Positions 52,525-60,978 of a DNA stretch of 64,000 bases are shown piece after piece. Origin of the DNA: Halegenticoccus soli. GTDB lineage: Archaea; Halobacteriota; Halobacteria; Halobacteriales; Haloferacaceae. The stretch spans positions 294,950 through 358,949 of the forward strand of contig NZ_PEND01000006.1 in NCBI RefSeq assembly GCF_002844195.1, in the 5' to 3' direction. The notes under the pieces were generated by a model. The model saw nothing but the letters and a program-made list of their open reading frames with translations, did no database searches and was not told where the DNA came from. The position numbers were made by a program, and so were the translations under genes. The first letter of the stretch is position 1, and each line of letters opens with the position of its first letter.

Positions 52525-53754
52525 TCACCCGAGTTTCGCCAGCAGGTTCTGCACGTAGATCGTCCGGAGCATCTCGGCGGACTTCCCGCGGTCGAACACG
52601 AGCTCGTCGGTGTCCATCACGTGCTCCAGCACGTCGCGGGAGGCGTGCTCGGGCGCGGCGGCGATGCCGCGGTCGTTCTCCGCGGCCCACCGCATCACCC
52701 GCAGGTCTGACTTGCTGTCGCCCATCACGAGCACGAACGGATCGTCGACGCCGAGCACGTCGAGCGCCGCCTCGACGCCGACGACCTTGTTCAGTTCGAG
52801 CGAGCCGATCTCGGCGGCGTCGGCGTGGTAGTACGCCACGTCGATGCGCTCGAACCGGTCCCGCGCGTCCTCGGGCACGCCCTCGGGGTCCAGATCGGCG
52901 TGTTCGCCCTCGGATTCGAGCACCTCGCGGATCTCGGGGTCGGCGTCGGCGTAGTACGCGCGGGCCCACCGGGGCCCCTCCTCGTCGTCGGTGATCGCCT
53001 CGCCGAGCAGGTCGAGCAGGTAGACGAGCCCCTCGTCGATCACCTCGGCGGCGCGGCTGCTCCCGGTCTCGAAGTTGGGTTTGAGCGTGACGTTGAACTC
53101 GTTGCCCTGGAGGTGGACGCCGCGGCGCAGCTCGTCCGGCGCGTCCGGGAGGACGCGCGAGCGGATCTCGTCGAACACCCGCTGGATCTCGTCGTCGAGC
53201 CCCTCGTAGAGGAGCTGTTTCGTCCGCGACCCGTGGCCGGCCGTGAACACGCCCGTCCCCGCCTCGTAGACGATGCTCAGATCGCCGGAGTGGACGATCT
53301 CGTTGCCCAGCCCCTGGATCATGAACCCCTTGACGTTTTCGAGCGTCTGTCCGGTACAGATGACGATCGGCACGTCCCGCTCGTGGAACTCCGTGAGGAC
53401 GTGCAGCGTCTCGCGCGGGATCTCGTTATCAGTCCCGCCGGCCGACCGCAGCGTCTCGTCCACGTCGAGCACGAGGGCGTTGACGGCCCGGTCGTACTTG
53501 GTGTAGAGATCGAGCCCGGTGAACGCCTGCTCGCGGTCGGCGTGGGAGGCGATCTCCGCGAACGTCGCGCCGGTGGCGAACGCCCGCCGGATCTCGTTCT
53601 TCCGCCGCTCCAGTTCGTCGCTCGCCTCCTGCCAGTGATCCAGCGCCACGCGCGAGTCGACCGGCGGGAACACGTCGACGAAGTCCTGATACTCCCTGAG
53701 CGTGTCGGTGTCGAACTCGTCGTAGAGCCGATAGAGAAGGTCGTACCGCTCCAT
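52525..53754 (-). CDS. HAD-superfamily hydrolase, 409 aa, uncharacterised
   Basis: An N-terminal helical domain of about 90 residues precedes a HAD domain with VNALVLDVDETLRSAGG (nucleophile pair near residue 96), VPIVICTGQTLENV (motif II) and FVLVMGDSKSDLRVMRWA near residue 345 (Mg-binding), then AAPEHASRDVLEHV as in Cof-type phosphatases. The large middle cap contains GVHLQGNEFNVTLKPN. The N-terminal domain is not one I recognise. It probably dephosphorylates a sugar phosphate or similar molecule. Confidence 0.75.
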   Translation of the reverse strand: MERYDLLYRLYDEFDTDTLREYQDFVDVFPPVDSRVALDHWQEASDELERRKNEIRRAFATGATFAEIASHADREQAFTGLDLYTKYDRAVNALVLDVDETLRSAGGTDNEIPRETLHVLTEFHERDVPIVICTGQTLENVKGFMIQGLGNEIVHSGDLSIVYEAGTGVFTAGHGSRTKQLLYEGLDDEIQRVFDEIRSRVLPDAPDELRRGVHLQGNEFNVTLKPNFETGSSRAAEVIDEGLVYLLDLLGEAITDDEEGPRWARAYYADADPEIREVLESEGEHADLDPEGVPEDARDRFERIDVAYYHADAAEIGSLELNKVVGVEAALDVLGVDDPFVLVMGDSKSDLRVMRWAAENDRGIAAAPEHASRDVLEHVMDTDELVFDRGKSAEMLRTIYVQNLLAKLG

Positions 53755-53904
53755 ACCCAGTGACTGTTTTTCTGCGTGATAAGCCCCTCGGGGGTCGCAG
53801 ATTCGGCCGGTTCGCGGCGCGGCGGTCGACGCCCGGGCGGCGACCGAAACCTCCGCTTCGTACCCCGTCCGGGGAAAACGGGGCCCGAGCGCGCCCCGAC
53901 TACC

Positions 53905-54231
53905 TCACTCCAGGGAGATGTACGGGACGATCGTGACGTTCCCGTTGCCGCGGACTTCGACGGTGCAGCCCTTGTAGAGGAACTTCACGCTCCCGTCGTA
54001 GAAGTCGGTCGTGCGGTCCGCGGGAAAGAGCGCGTCGAGGGCCTCGGCTCCGATGAACCCCTCTAGCGGTTCCGCGGCGATCGTCTCCAGATCGAGACCG
54101 CGGATCTCGCCGACCGCCATCACGACGAGAACGCTCAGCGGGACCTCCTCGCGCGGATCGTAGTGAAAGTGGTAGTTGCCCGTCGACGGGTCGTACTCTA
54201 GCTCTATCTCCGTGTGTTCTCTGTGATTCAT
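53905..54231 (-). CDS. HalOD1 output-domain protein
   Basis: A 108-residue protein that is all HalOD1: LSVLVVMAVGEIRGLDLETI, EPLEGFIGAEALDALF and TTDFYDGSVKFLYKGCTVEV, RGNGNVTIVP. HalOD1 is a haloarchaeal output domain often fused to receiver domains; here it is free-standing. The region upstream (54338-54351) has a perfect palindrome CTTAAC-CA-GTTAAG next to a TATA-like stretch. Confidence 0.85.
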   Translation of the reverse strand: MNHREHTEIELEYDPSTGNYHFHYDPREEVPLSVLVVMAVGEIRGLDLETIAAEPLEGFIGAEALDALFPADRTTDFYDGSVKFLYKGCTVEVRGNGNVTIVPYISLE

Positions 54232-54498
54232 CTATCTAGTCAGCAAATTCCGATGTTCTCTTCCGGCGTGACTTCGACGGAGGGACTCGAATGGGACGTC
54301 AGTGCACTGTACCCGCCGCGGAGGCATGACGCCGGCGCTTAACCAGTTAAGTCATATAAGTGATCCGAACTATAACGATTCATCATCGGTTCGTTTCCCC
54401 GTCCGAGAAAACCGCTCCTCGGTCGGAGATCCGAACCGAGCCGCGTCTCCGCGCCGCTCGTCCGGAGGAGCGATCTCTGCTGAGGGTCGCTCGCCCCC

Positions 54499-55176
54499 TC
54501 AGCGGTAGAACTCGCGGATACTCCGTTTCACCGAACCGTCCAAGGAGTCGTCGAGAATCGCCGCCGTCGCCCGCCGCAGGCGTTCCGAGAGCGCCTGCCC
54601 CGAGATGCCGAACTCCTCCGCGAGCTCCGTTTGCGTCACGCCGCGCGGGATGTCGAAGTACCCGCGGTCGAACGCTTCCACCAGCGTTTCGTACTGCTCG
54701 TCGGATAAGTCCGCCGTCACCCCGCGCTTTTCGACCTCCGAACGGATCGAGTAGAGGTCGACGCGGGTCCCCTGCTCCCTGAATCGGTCGTGAATAACCG
54801 AAAGCGTCGATCTGTCGAGGGTCCGGAGCGTGAGCTCCCACCCGGCGGCCGTGATGATCCCGTCCGTCAGAATCGTTTCGTGAGTGCCGAAGAGCGTCGA
54901 AAACGCCGAACTGAAGTCGTCCCTCGGGAAGTCGATTCGGTAGAGGCGGGTCGAGTCCTCCGTCGCGAGGAGCACCGCGTCGACGATCGTCGAGTCGTCT
55001 CCGATCCGCGCTTCGAATCGGTCGAACTCGTCTCCGGTCGCCCAGACGAGGAGTGTCGCGGTGTCCTCGTCCGCGCAGGGAAACTGCCCCAGCTCGATGG
55101 TGAGTCTCATCTCCGGAACGCCGGCGAGCGACTCCCGGAGAAATGGAAGGCCGATGGAGAGGTTTGCGGTGATCAT
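54499..55176 (-). CDS. Bacterio-opsin activator-type HTH regulator
   Basis: A 225-residue protein of the Bat/HTH_10 group. The sensor part opens ITANLSIGLPFLRESLAGVP; the C-terminal HTH reads LSDEQYETLVEAFDRGYFDI, GVTQTELAEEFGISGQALSE, RLRRATAAILDDSL. Start at 55176 is favoured because the first strand fits family patterns. Target unknown; probably separate from the HalOD1 gene. Confidence 0.85.
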   Translation of the reverse strand: MITANLSIGLPFLRESLAGVPEMRLTIELGQFPCADEDTATLLVWATGDEFDRFEARIGDDSTIVDAVLLATEDSTRLYRIDFPRDDFSSAFSTLFGTHETILTDGIITAAGWELTLRTLDRSTLSVIHDRFREQGTRVDLYSIRSEVEKRGVTADLSDEQYETLVEAFDRGYFDIPRGVTQTELAEEFGISGQALSERLRRATAAILDDSLDGSVKRSIREFYR

Positions 55177-55403
55177 TTTGCCGGCTCACTCTTCTCTGAG
55201 ACGCTCCGGCCCCGTTTCCGTCTATCGACAGGATCCTCGATCACGACGGCAACCAGATCGGTCCACACATCTTCACGATCTTCCCACCGAGCGTCTCCGT
55301 CTCCCTCTCCGCCGTCCGCGAATCACTCGCACCGCGCCGCTGGCGATGAGCCGTTTCGCACCTAACATTTTTATGTGAGGTTCGGAAGAGTTGGTCGTAG
55401 GCC

Positions 55404-55631
55404 ATGAGCGATCCGCCGGCTGACGAAGGAGGAAGAACGAACGCTCGCCGAGATATCCGCGAGGGGAGGGTTTCGGAGGAGTTCCAGCTCAGGTGCGTCG
55501 CGTGTTCGTTCGAGCGAGCCATCGAGCCCGAGTTCGAGAGGTATCTCGAGGTCAGCGACGCTCACACCGACGCCGAGGGCGAGAACCACTTCGTCGAAGT
55601 CACGCGCGTCTCCCGCGAAGCGTCCGACTGA
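55404..55631 (+). CDS. Small zinc-finger-like protein, 75 aa
   Basis: A 75-residue acidic protein with one CVACSFERAIEPEFE knuckle and a C-terminal strand (HFVEVTRVS). A TATA-like ATTTTTATG about 35 bases upstream supports expression. Only one Cys pair is visible, so a zinc site would need a dimer. Function unknown. Confidence 0.55.
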   Translation: MSDPPADEGGRTNARRDIREGRVSEEFQLRCVACSFERAIEPEFERYLEVSDAHTDAEGENHFVEVTRVSREASD

Positions 55632-55745
55632 CGCCGTCGTCGGAGACTGGAGCGTCTCCCTCTCTCCTCTGATCACCCCGAGCGGGACTAGTCTACTCCT
55701 CCTTCGCGGACGGAATCGACGCGTTTTCCGGTCCCATCTTCGGCG

Positions 55746-55943
55746 TCAGGCGTTGTTCATCCGCTGGCGAGTGCTGTGACCGCAGGCGGTACACCTGCTG
55801 ATTCGGTACGGTTCCTTGGAGAACTCCGCGTTGGTCTCCTTTTTACTCTCCGTGACGATCTCGATCGACACCTCGTGTTCCGTCTCGCGGCGGCACTTTT
55901 CGCACCTCTCTACCAGTCCGGGCCGTTGCGGTTTCTCACTCAT
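55746..55943 (-). CDS. Zinc beta-ribbon protein, 65 aa (DUF7835-like)
   Basis: A 65-residue protein with CEKCRRETEHEVSIEI and SRCTACGHSTRQRM, a complete four-Cys ribbon. I recall it as the haloarchaeal DUF7835 putative zinc beta-ribbon family (memory). Possible nucleic-acid or protein-binding role; unproven. Confidence 0.75.
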   Translation of the reverse strand: MSEKPQRPGLVERCEKCRRETEHEVSIEIVTESKKETNAEFSKEPYRISRCTACGHSTRQRMNNA

Positions 55944-56149
55944 GTTTCATCTCTCCACCCCCATCTCGGCGTTCGGGTCGCGGTTCGCTTCGGAGGGCCA
56001 CTTTCGTCGTACCCGGAACAACGGAAAGCGCGGGCATAAATATGATGTTGGGTCGCCTCGAAAGAATATCTCGCGGGCCGCTACGTACCCTCTCAACGGT
56101 TACCTCCGGCGATCGGCTCCCCGGTCCACCGTTCCGGTTCTTCGGTCCG

Positions 56150-56785
56150 CTAACAGACCGACCGCGGATTCACTCCCATCCCCTCCAGCGAGTCGGCGTA
56201 ATCGTCGTACGCGATCTGGATCACGTACTCCGCGGCGGCCCGCGCGCGCTCCCAGTCCTCGTCAGCCTCGCAGCGCTCCTCCAGTAACCGGAGGCCGAGG
56301 TCGACCTCCTCGCCCGTCTCCCGCTTCAGATCGCGGAAGAGGTCCGCCCGCCTCTCGTCGGCCTCGTTGACGAAGAAGCCGACGATCTGCGTGTGGGTTC
56401 GGAGGCTCACCAGCCCGCGGCCGACGAGCCCCGCCGCGACCCGGGACGCGGTGTCCTCCAACCCGCGGAGGTACATGTGCATGGGGCCGCCGTCGGACGG
56501 GTCGAAGTCGTCGTCCCCCAGCGACGCGACGACGCGCTCGTAGTGGTCGGCCTCCTGTTCTCGAACCCGATCGAACGCCTCCCGCGCGCCCGCGTCGTCC
56601 TCCGAGTCGGCCCACCGCCGGAACGTCTCGCGCGCGGCGTGCTCGCTGTGCGCCGCCACCCGGAGCACCGACTCGCGGTCCAGTTCGGCGTCGGTGAGGG
56701 CGACGAGGAGCTTGCTCGATCCGAGACGATCGAGTTCGGTCCCTTTGGCTTCCTCGACGGCCTCGCGGAACGTGTCGGCGTCCAT
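56150..56785 (-). CDS. Rubrerythrin-like ferritin-fold protein
   Basis: A 211-residue mostly helical protein with repeated acidic/His pairs: VLRVAAHSEHAARETFRRWA, VREQEADHYERVVASLG, GFFVNEADERRADLFRDLKR. These look like the ExxH motifs of rubrerythrin-type di-iron proteins, some of them changed. The longer upstream frame is Arg-rich and unrelated. May have lost catalytic iron sites; function uncertain. Confidence 0.7.
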   Translation of the reverse strand: MDADTFREAVEEAKGTELDRLGSSKLLVALTDAELDRESVLRVAAHSEHAARETFRRWADSEDDAGAREAFDRVREQEADHYERVVASLGDDDFDPSDGGPMHMYLRGLEDTASRVAAGLVGRGLVSLRTHTQIVGFFVNEADERRADLFRDLKRETGEEVDLGLRLLEERCEADEDWERARAAAEYVIQIAYDDYADSLEGMGVNPRSVC

Positions 56786-56960
56786 ACCTCCGAAGAGGGG
56801 CGGCGGCCGTTTTAACGTTCCTCCGGAGCGCCTCGCCGGACCCGGAGCGCCTCCCGGACTCGGCCGACCGCGCCTCCCGGAACGCAACTGACCGCGCTTC
56901 CCGCGCCCCGCGACTCCCCCGCCGGGTCGCGCTTTTACGCCTCGAGGGCCTACGTCCCCC

Positions 56961-58166
56961 ATGACCGATTCGCCCGCCGATGGGGACGCCGCGGACTCCG
57001 CGGCGGCGCTCTCGCCCGACGAACTGTACGAGAAGCTCCGCGACGGCGAGCGCGTCACGATCCTCGACGTGCGGAACCGCGACGAGTTCGAGGAGTGGCG
57101 CATCGCCGGCGAGGGCGTCGAGGCGACGCAGGTCCCCTACTCGCGGTTCGTGCAGGCGCAGGCGAAGGGAACCGTCGGCGATCTCGCGGCCGAACACGAC
57201 CTCGAACCGCCGGTGCTCGCCGTCTGCGGGCAGGGCGAGGCGAGCGCGGAGGTCGCTCACCTCCTCTCGGACGCCGGCGTGGAGGCGCTGAACCTCGAAG
57301 GCGGCATGGAGGGCTGGGCGCGCGTGTACGTCGCCAGCGAGCTGAACGCGCCCGAAACGGACGCGACGGTGCTCCAGTACCGGCGACCGTCGAGCGGCTG
57401 TCTCGCCTACCTGATCGTCTCGGACGGCGAAGCCGCGGTCGTCGATCCCCTCCGCGCCTTCGCCGAGCGGTACGTCGAGGACGCGCGCGAGCGCGGGGCG
57501 GAGCTCCGATTCGCCGTCGACACCCACGTCCACGCCGACCACGTGAGCGGGCTGCGGGACGTCGCCGCCGCGGCGCGAACGTCCGGGACCGATCCCGAGA
57601 TGGTCGCGCCGGCCGGCGCGGAAAGCCGGGGGCTCGCGCTCGACGTGCGGACCGTCGAGGACGGGGACGAGCTTCCGGTCGGCGACGCGACCCTGACGGC
57701 GGTGCACGCGCCGGGCCACACGACCGAGATGACGGCCTTCCGGCTCGGCGGGGTCCTGTTCGCGGGCGACCTGCTCTTCTTGGAAAGCGTCGCGCGGCCG
57801 GACCTGGAGGAGGGTGCCGAGGGCGCGCCCGCCGCCGCCCGCCGGCTCTACGAGACGCTGCGGGAGCGGATCCTCCCGCTGCCGGACGACACGGTGGTCG
57901 CGCCCGGCCACTACAGCGACGCCGCCTCGACCGCCCCCGACGGCACCTACACCGCCACTCTCGGCGAGCTGCGCGATCGCCTCGACGCCCTCTCGATGGA
58001 CGAAGCGGCGTTCGTCGGGTTCGTCCTCTCGGATATGCCGCCGCGACCGGCCAACTACGAGGAGATCGTCGAGATCAACCTCGGCCGACGGGAGGCGGAC
58101 GACGCGGAGGCGTTCGAACTCGAACTCGGTCCGAACAACTGCGCGGCGACCTCGGCGGCGGACTGA
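56961..58166 (+). CDS. Rhodanese-metallo-beta-lactamase fusion protein
   Basis: A 401-residue fusion with rhodanese first (TILDVRNRDEFEEWRIAGE; active-site Cys in VLAVCGQGEASAE near residue 93) and metallo-beta-lactamase second (VDTHVHADHVSGLRDVAA with the HxHxDH site, HAPGHTTEMTAF, LLFLESVARPDLE, APGHYSD). The lactamase half resembles persulfide dioxygenases, so it may handle sulfane sulfur. The stop codon TGA is the first part of intergenic element copy C. Confidence 0.85.
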   Translation: MTDSPADGDAADSAAALSPDELYEKLRDGERVTILDVRNRDEFEEWRIAGEGVEATQVPYSRFVQAQAKGTVGDLAAEHDLEPPVLAVCGQGEASAEVAHLLSDAGVEALNLEGGMEGWARVYVASELNAPETDATVLQYRRPSSGCLAYLIVSDGEAAVVDPLRAFAERYVEDARERGAELRFAVDTHVHADHVSGLRDVAAAARTSGTDPEMVAPAGAESRGLALDVRTVEDGDELPVGDATLTAVHAPGHTTEMTAFRLGGVLFAGDLLFLESVARPDLEEGAEGAPAAARRLYETLRERILPLPDDTVVAPGHYSDAASTAPDGTYTATLGELRDRLDALSMDEAAFVGFVLSDMPPRPANYEEIVEINLGRREADDAEAFELELGPNNCAATSAAD

Positions 58167-58267
58167 TAGGGATTATCGGAGGAGTTCAGAGATTCTCGAC
58201 GAAGAACCGAGAGACGTCACCCCGGGACGGGCTTCGAAACCGCCGGCTGGCTACGATAATCCCTCTG
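58161..58267 (+). repeat. Intergenic inverted-repeat element, copy C (diverged)
   Basis: Ends CTGATAGGGATTATCGGAG and CTACGATAATCCCTCTGAG. Compared with copies A and B the arms changed from GGGG/CCCC to GGGA/TCCC, so base pairing is kept. The core TTCGAAAC persists. The preceding gene's stop TGA is inside the left arm. Confidence 0.65.
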
Positions 58268-58328
58268 AGGCGGCGTGAGATCACGGACTTCGAAGCCGCG
58301 CGGTCCGGGACGGTCCGACCGCGAAAAG

Positions 58329-58661
58329 TCAGTCGTCGTCGGCCGCGGCGGCGTCCCTCGTCGCCTCGGTCTCCGTCTCGATGCTCGGCGGGTACTTGCC
58401 GCGGTCGAGTTTCAGGTCGCTCTTCGGCCGCGCCATGCACGTCAGGGCGTACTCCTCCGCCTCCTCCTCGGTCAGCCCGCGCGCGGCCGGCTGGGTGACT
58501 TCACCCGACACGATCTTCGCCGAGCAGGCGAGGCACATCCCGACGCGGCAGGAGTACTCCTGTGCGATCCCCTCCTCGATGCACGCCTTGAGGATCGTCT
58601 GCTTGTCGGAGACCTGGATCTTCTCGCCCGTGCCGACGAACTCGACGGTGTACTCGCTCAT
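58329..58661 (-). CDS. 2Fe-2S ferredoxin
   Basis: A 110-residue plant-type ferredoxin: EYSCRVGMCLACSAKIVSGE with three cluster Cys and YALTCMARP with the fourth. The C-terminal 25 residues are acidic and Ala-rich, a halophilic extension. It carries electrons in the cytoplasm. Length lacks the large acidic insert of the main haloarchaeal ferredoxin, so it is a second type. Confidence 0.92.
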   Translation of the reverse strand: MSEYTVEFVGTGEKIQVSDKQTILKACIEEGIAQEYSCRVGMCLACSAKIVSGEVTQPAARGLTEEEAEEYALTCMARPKSDLKLDRGKYPPSIETETEATRDAAAADDD

Positions 58662-58798
58662 ATCGCCGCGTACGAATGACCCGGGGAAAACTCTTTATGC
58701 CGGATTTCGTCGCCTCGCGCGCGTCGGATATCCGATCGACGCCGTCGTACGCGTCGCGGGACGGGGACTTTTCACCGCCGGGCCCCTCGGACACGGTG

Positions 58799-59086
58799 AT
58801 GGAAACGATTCGCCGGGTCGTGCTCGACATGCTCAAGCCGTACGAACCATCGATCGTCGACGTCGCGCGGAGCGTCGCGGAGATCGACGGCGTCGACGGC
58901 GTCAACGCGACGCTGCTCGAGACAGACCAGGAGGTGCAGAACATCAAACTCACCGTCGAGGGGGACGACATCGCCTACGCGACCCTCGAAACCGTCGTCG
59001 AACAGCTGGGCGCGAGCGTCCACTCGATCGACCAGATCGTCTGCGGCGAACGGCTCGTCGAAGAGAGCCAGACGCCGCAGGACTGA
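58799..59086 (+). CDS. DUF211 family protein
   Basis: A 95-residue protein: IRRVVLDMLKPYEPSIVDVA, DGVNATLLETDQEVQNIKLT, VEGDDIAYATLETVVEQLGA, SVHSIDQIVCGE. These match archaeal DUF211, a small ferredoxin-like-fold protein of unknown role. The start METIRR is used; an adjacent GTG one codon earlier is possible. Six bases separate it from the VIT-family gene, so they are probably co-transcribed. Confidence 0.85.
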   Translation: METIRRVVLDMLKPYEPSIVDVARSVAEIDGVDGVNATLLETDQEVQNIKLTVEGDDIAYATLETVVEQLGASVHSIDQIVCGERLVEESQTPQD

Positions 59087-59092
59087 GTACCG

Positions 59093-59671
59093 ATGGCCGA
59101 CGGCGACTCCCCGCTCCGACGGTTGCTTCAGCAAGCGACCAGTCCGATCTCCCGGCGCTACTTCGTCTCGAACGGCTTCGACGGGACGCTGACCGCGATC
59201 GGCATCGCCATCGGCGCGTACCTCTCGGGCGTCGCGGAGGGGCTGACCGTCGTGAAGATCGGCTCGGGGGCGACCGTCGGGCTCGGGACCTCCGCGATCT
59301 GGAGCGTCTGGGAGATCGAACGCGCCGAAAAGCGGATCGAACTGCGGGAGATCGAGCGGGCGATGCTCACCGACCTGAGCGACACGCGGGTCGAAGCCGA
59401 GGGGGAGGCCGGACGGCGCGTCAACGCCGCCATGAGCGCCCTCGGCCCGATCGTCGGGTCGCTCCTTCCCCTCGTTCCGTTCCTGCTGGAGGACGCGCTC
59501 CTCTCGATGCTGCAGGCGACGGCGCTCGCGGTCCTCGTGGGCGTCTGCATCCTCTTCACCTTCGGCGCCTACATGGGGTCGATCTCGCGGCAGCGGTGGT
59601 ACGTCGCGGGCGTCCGGATGGGGCTCGCGGGCCTGGTCGTGGCGGCGCTGAACTTCGTCCTCCCGGGCTGA
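59093..59671 (+). CDS. VIT/CCC1-like membrane protein (TIGR00267-type)
   Basis: A 192-residue protein of the vacuolar iron transporter family in its archaeal short form: SRRYFVSNGFDGTLTAIGIA, IGAYLSGVAEGLTVVKIGSG and three or more C-terminal spans. VIT proteins move Fe or Mn; this group lacks the large metal-binding cytoplasmic loop of plant VIT. Operon with DUF211. Its stop TGA lies within intergenic element copy B. Confidence 0.82.
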   Translation: MADGDSPLRRLLQQATSPISRRYFVSNGFDGTLTAIGIAIGAYLSGVAEGLTVVKIGSGATVGLGTSAIWSVWEIERAEKRIELREIERAMLTDLSDTRVEAEGEAGRRVNAAMSALGPIVGSLLPLVPFLLEDALLSMLQATALAVLVGVCILFTFGAYMGSISRQRWYVAGVRMGLAGLVVAALNFVLPG

Positions 59672-59775
59672 GAGGGGTTGTCGTGGAAGTTCTCAGATTC
59701 GCTCGACGGGGTTCGAAACGCGGTGTCGAGTCTCGTCACCCTCCACGTACGGATGGCTACGATAACCCCTATGAG
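59668..59775 (+). repeat. Intergenic inverted-repeat element, copy B
   Basis: A 108-base element (CTGAGAGGGGTTGTCGTGG to CTACGATAACCCCTATGAG), matching the reverse complement of copy A with about 10 differences in 102 bases. The left arm's changes (TTATC to TTGTC, GTAG to GTGG) keep G-U pairs. It starts inside the stop codon of the VIT-family gene. Confidence 0.75.
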
Positions 59776-59930
59776 AGCGGGAGTCGATCGAAGATGGGGT
59801 CGATCGGGACGGGAGGCGACCCCGTCCGCCGGCGGTGCGGGAGCGGAGCGCGCAGGGGCCCTCCCGCCGGCGGACGCCGCGTATCGTGCCGGCGTTCCGA
59901 CGCCGCGCCGGCGATCCCCGCTCCGGCCGG

Positions 59931-60383
59931 TCACCCGCCGCTCGATTCCTCGTCGACGTATCGGACCGTCAGCACCGGTACGTCGGAGGTCCGGACGACG
60001 CGCTCGGTCACGCTCCCCAGGAGGTAGCGGTCCAGGCCACGTCGCCCGTGGGTCCCCATGACCACGAGGTCGATCCCGTTGTCGTCCGCGTACTCGCGGA
60101 TGGCCTCGTGGGGTTTGCCCTCGGCGACCGCCGTGACGGCTTCGACGCCCTCCGCCGCGGCGGCGGCTTCGACGCCGTCGAGCGTCTTCCGGCCCTCCTC
60201 TTCGAGGGCGCTCTCGATGATCGCGGTGTCGTTGCCGAACCGCGTGAACGCCGCGTCTTCGTTCTCGACGACGTACAGCGCGTGAAGCCGAGCGTCGTAC
60301 CGCGATGCGATGTCGAGCGCGTGGTCGAGCGCCGCGTCGGCCGGGGGGCTTCCGTCGGTCGGGAGGAGTATCCGGTCGTACAT
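59931..60383 (-). CDS. Universal stress protein (UspA family)
   Basis: A 150-residue Usp: MYDRILLPTDGSPPADAALD at the start and the ATP-binding motif VVMGTHGRRGLDRYLLGSVT with SDVPVLTVR at the end. The G-2x-G-9x-G-S/T pattern is complete, so it should bind ATP. Usp proteins respond to stress by poorly known means. Stands alone. Confidence 0.93.
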   Translation of the reverse strand: MYDRILLPTDGSPPADAALDHALDIASRYDARLHALYVVENEDAAFTRFGNDTAIIESALEEEGRKTLDGVEAAAAAEGVEAVTAVAEGKPHEAIREYADDNGIDLVVMGTHGRRGLDRYLLGSVTERVVRTSDVPVLTVRYVDEESSGG

Positions 60384-60544
60384 TCTACTTCCGCTATACG
60401 CGCCCTCGGAACGTGAATCCACTCGCCGCGTTCTGACAGCTCGGTCGCGCGGCGATACTGGGAACCGTCCTCCCGAACGCGCCGCTTTCGCGAAGAAGCC
60501 GGACCGTCGCCGCGACGTTCTCCTATCGAAGCCGCCTCCGCTCG

Positions 60545-60817
60545 TCACTCCCCGTCGGCGAACGCCCGAACCGCGTCCTCGCAGCTCCGGAGCGCGTCGT
60601 AGCGTTCGGTCCCCTCCAGCGACACCGTCTCGACGACCCGCCATCCCTCCCCGGAGAGCGCGAGCCCCTTTACCCACCGGTCGGTTGCGAGCAACACCCC
60701 TTCGGTCGGCCCGCCGCTCTCGACGGCGACGGCCAGGTCGACCGCGTCCGACCGGTTCAGCGCGGCGAGCTCGCCGTCGGCGAGCGCCCTCCTCGGGAGC
60801 GAGTCGACGATCGACAT
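60545..60817 (-). CDS. Uncharacterised 90-aa protein
   Basis: A 90-residue protein beginning MSIVDSLPRRALADGELAAL with VAVESGGPTEGVLLATDRWV and a C-terminal helix RYDALRSCEDAVRAFADGE. I do not recognise a family. The longer frame to 60970 is Arg-rich and rejected. It is divergent from the Agl23 gene. Confidence 0.55.
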   Translation of the reverse strand: MSIVDSLPRRALADGELAALNRSDAVDLAVAVESGGPTEGVLLATDRWVKGLALSGEGWRVVETVSLEGTERYDALRSCEDAVRAFADGE

Positions 60818-60978
60818 ACCGACCCGGTGGATTCCCGCCGTGTTGACGCTTCCGGAACGCCGGCGGCGCGACCGGCCCCGCCGACGTTCGTCTCTCCTCG
60901 TTCGTCTCGTGGTCGTTCGCCCCGCGGTCGTTCGCCCGATTCGAAAGGTTTCTGCCGGGGGGCGGTACATGGGGGGAC

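Noticed and set aside
54326..54508. Small plus-strand frame after the CTTAAC palindrome
   Set aside because: Polar, low-complexity translation with no promoter at a suitable distance and no family resemblance.
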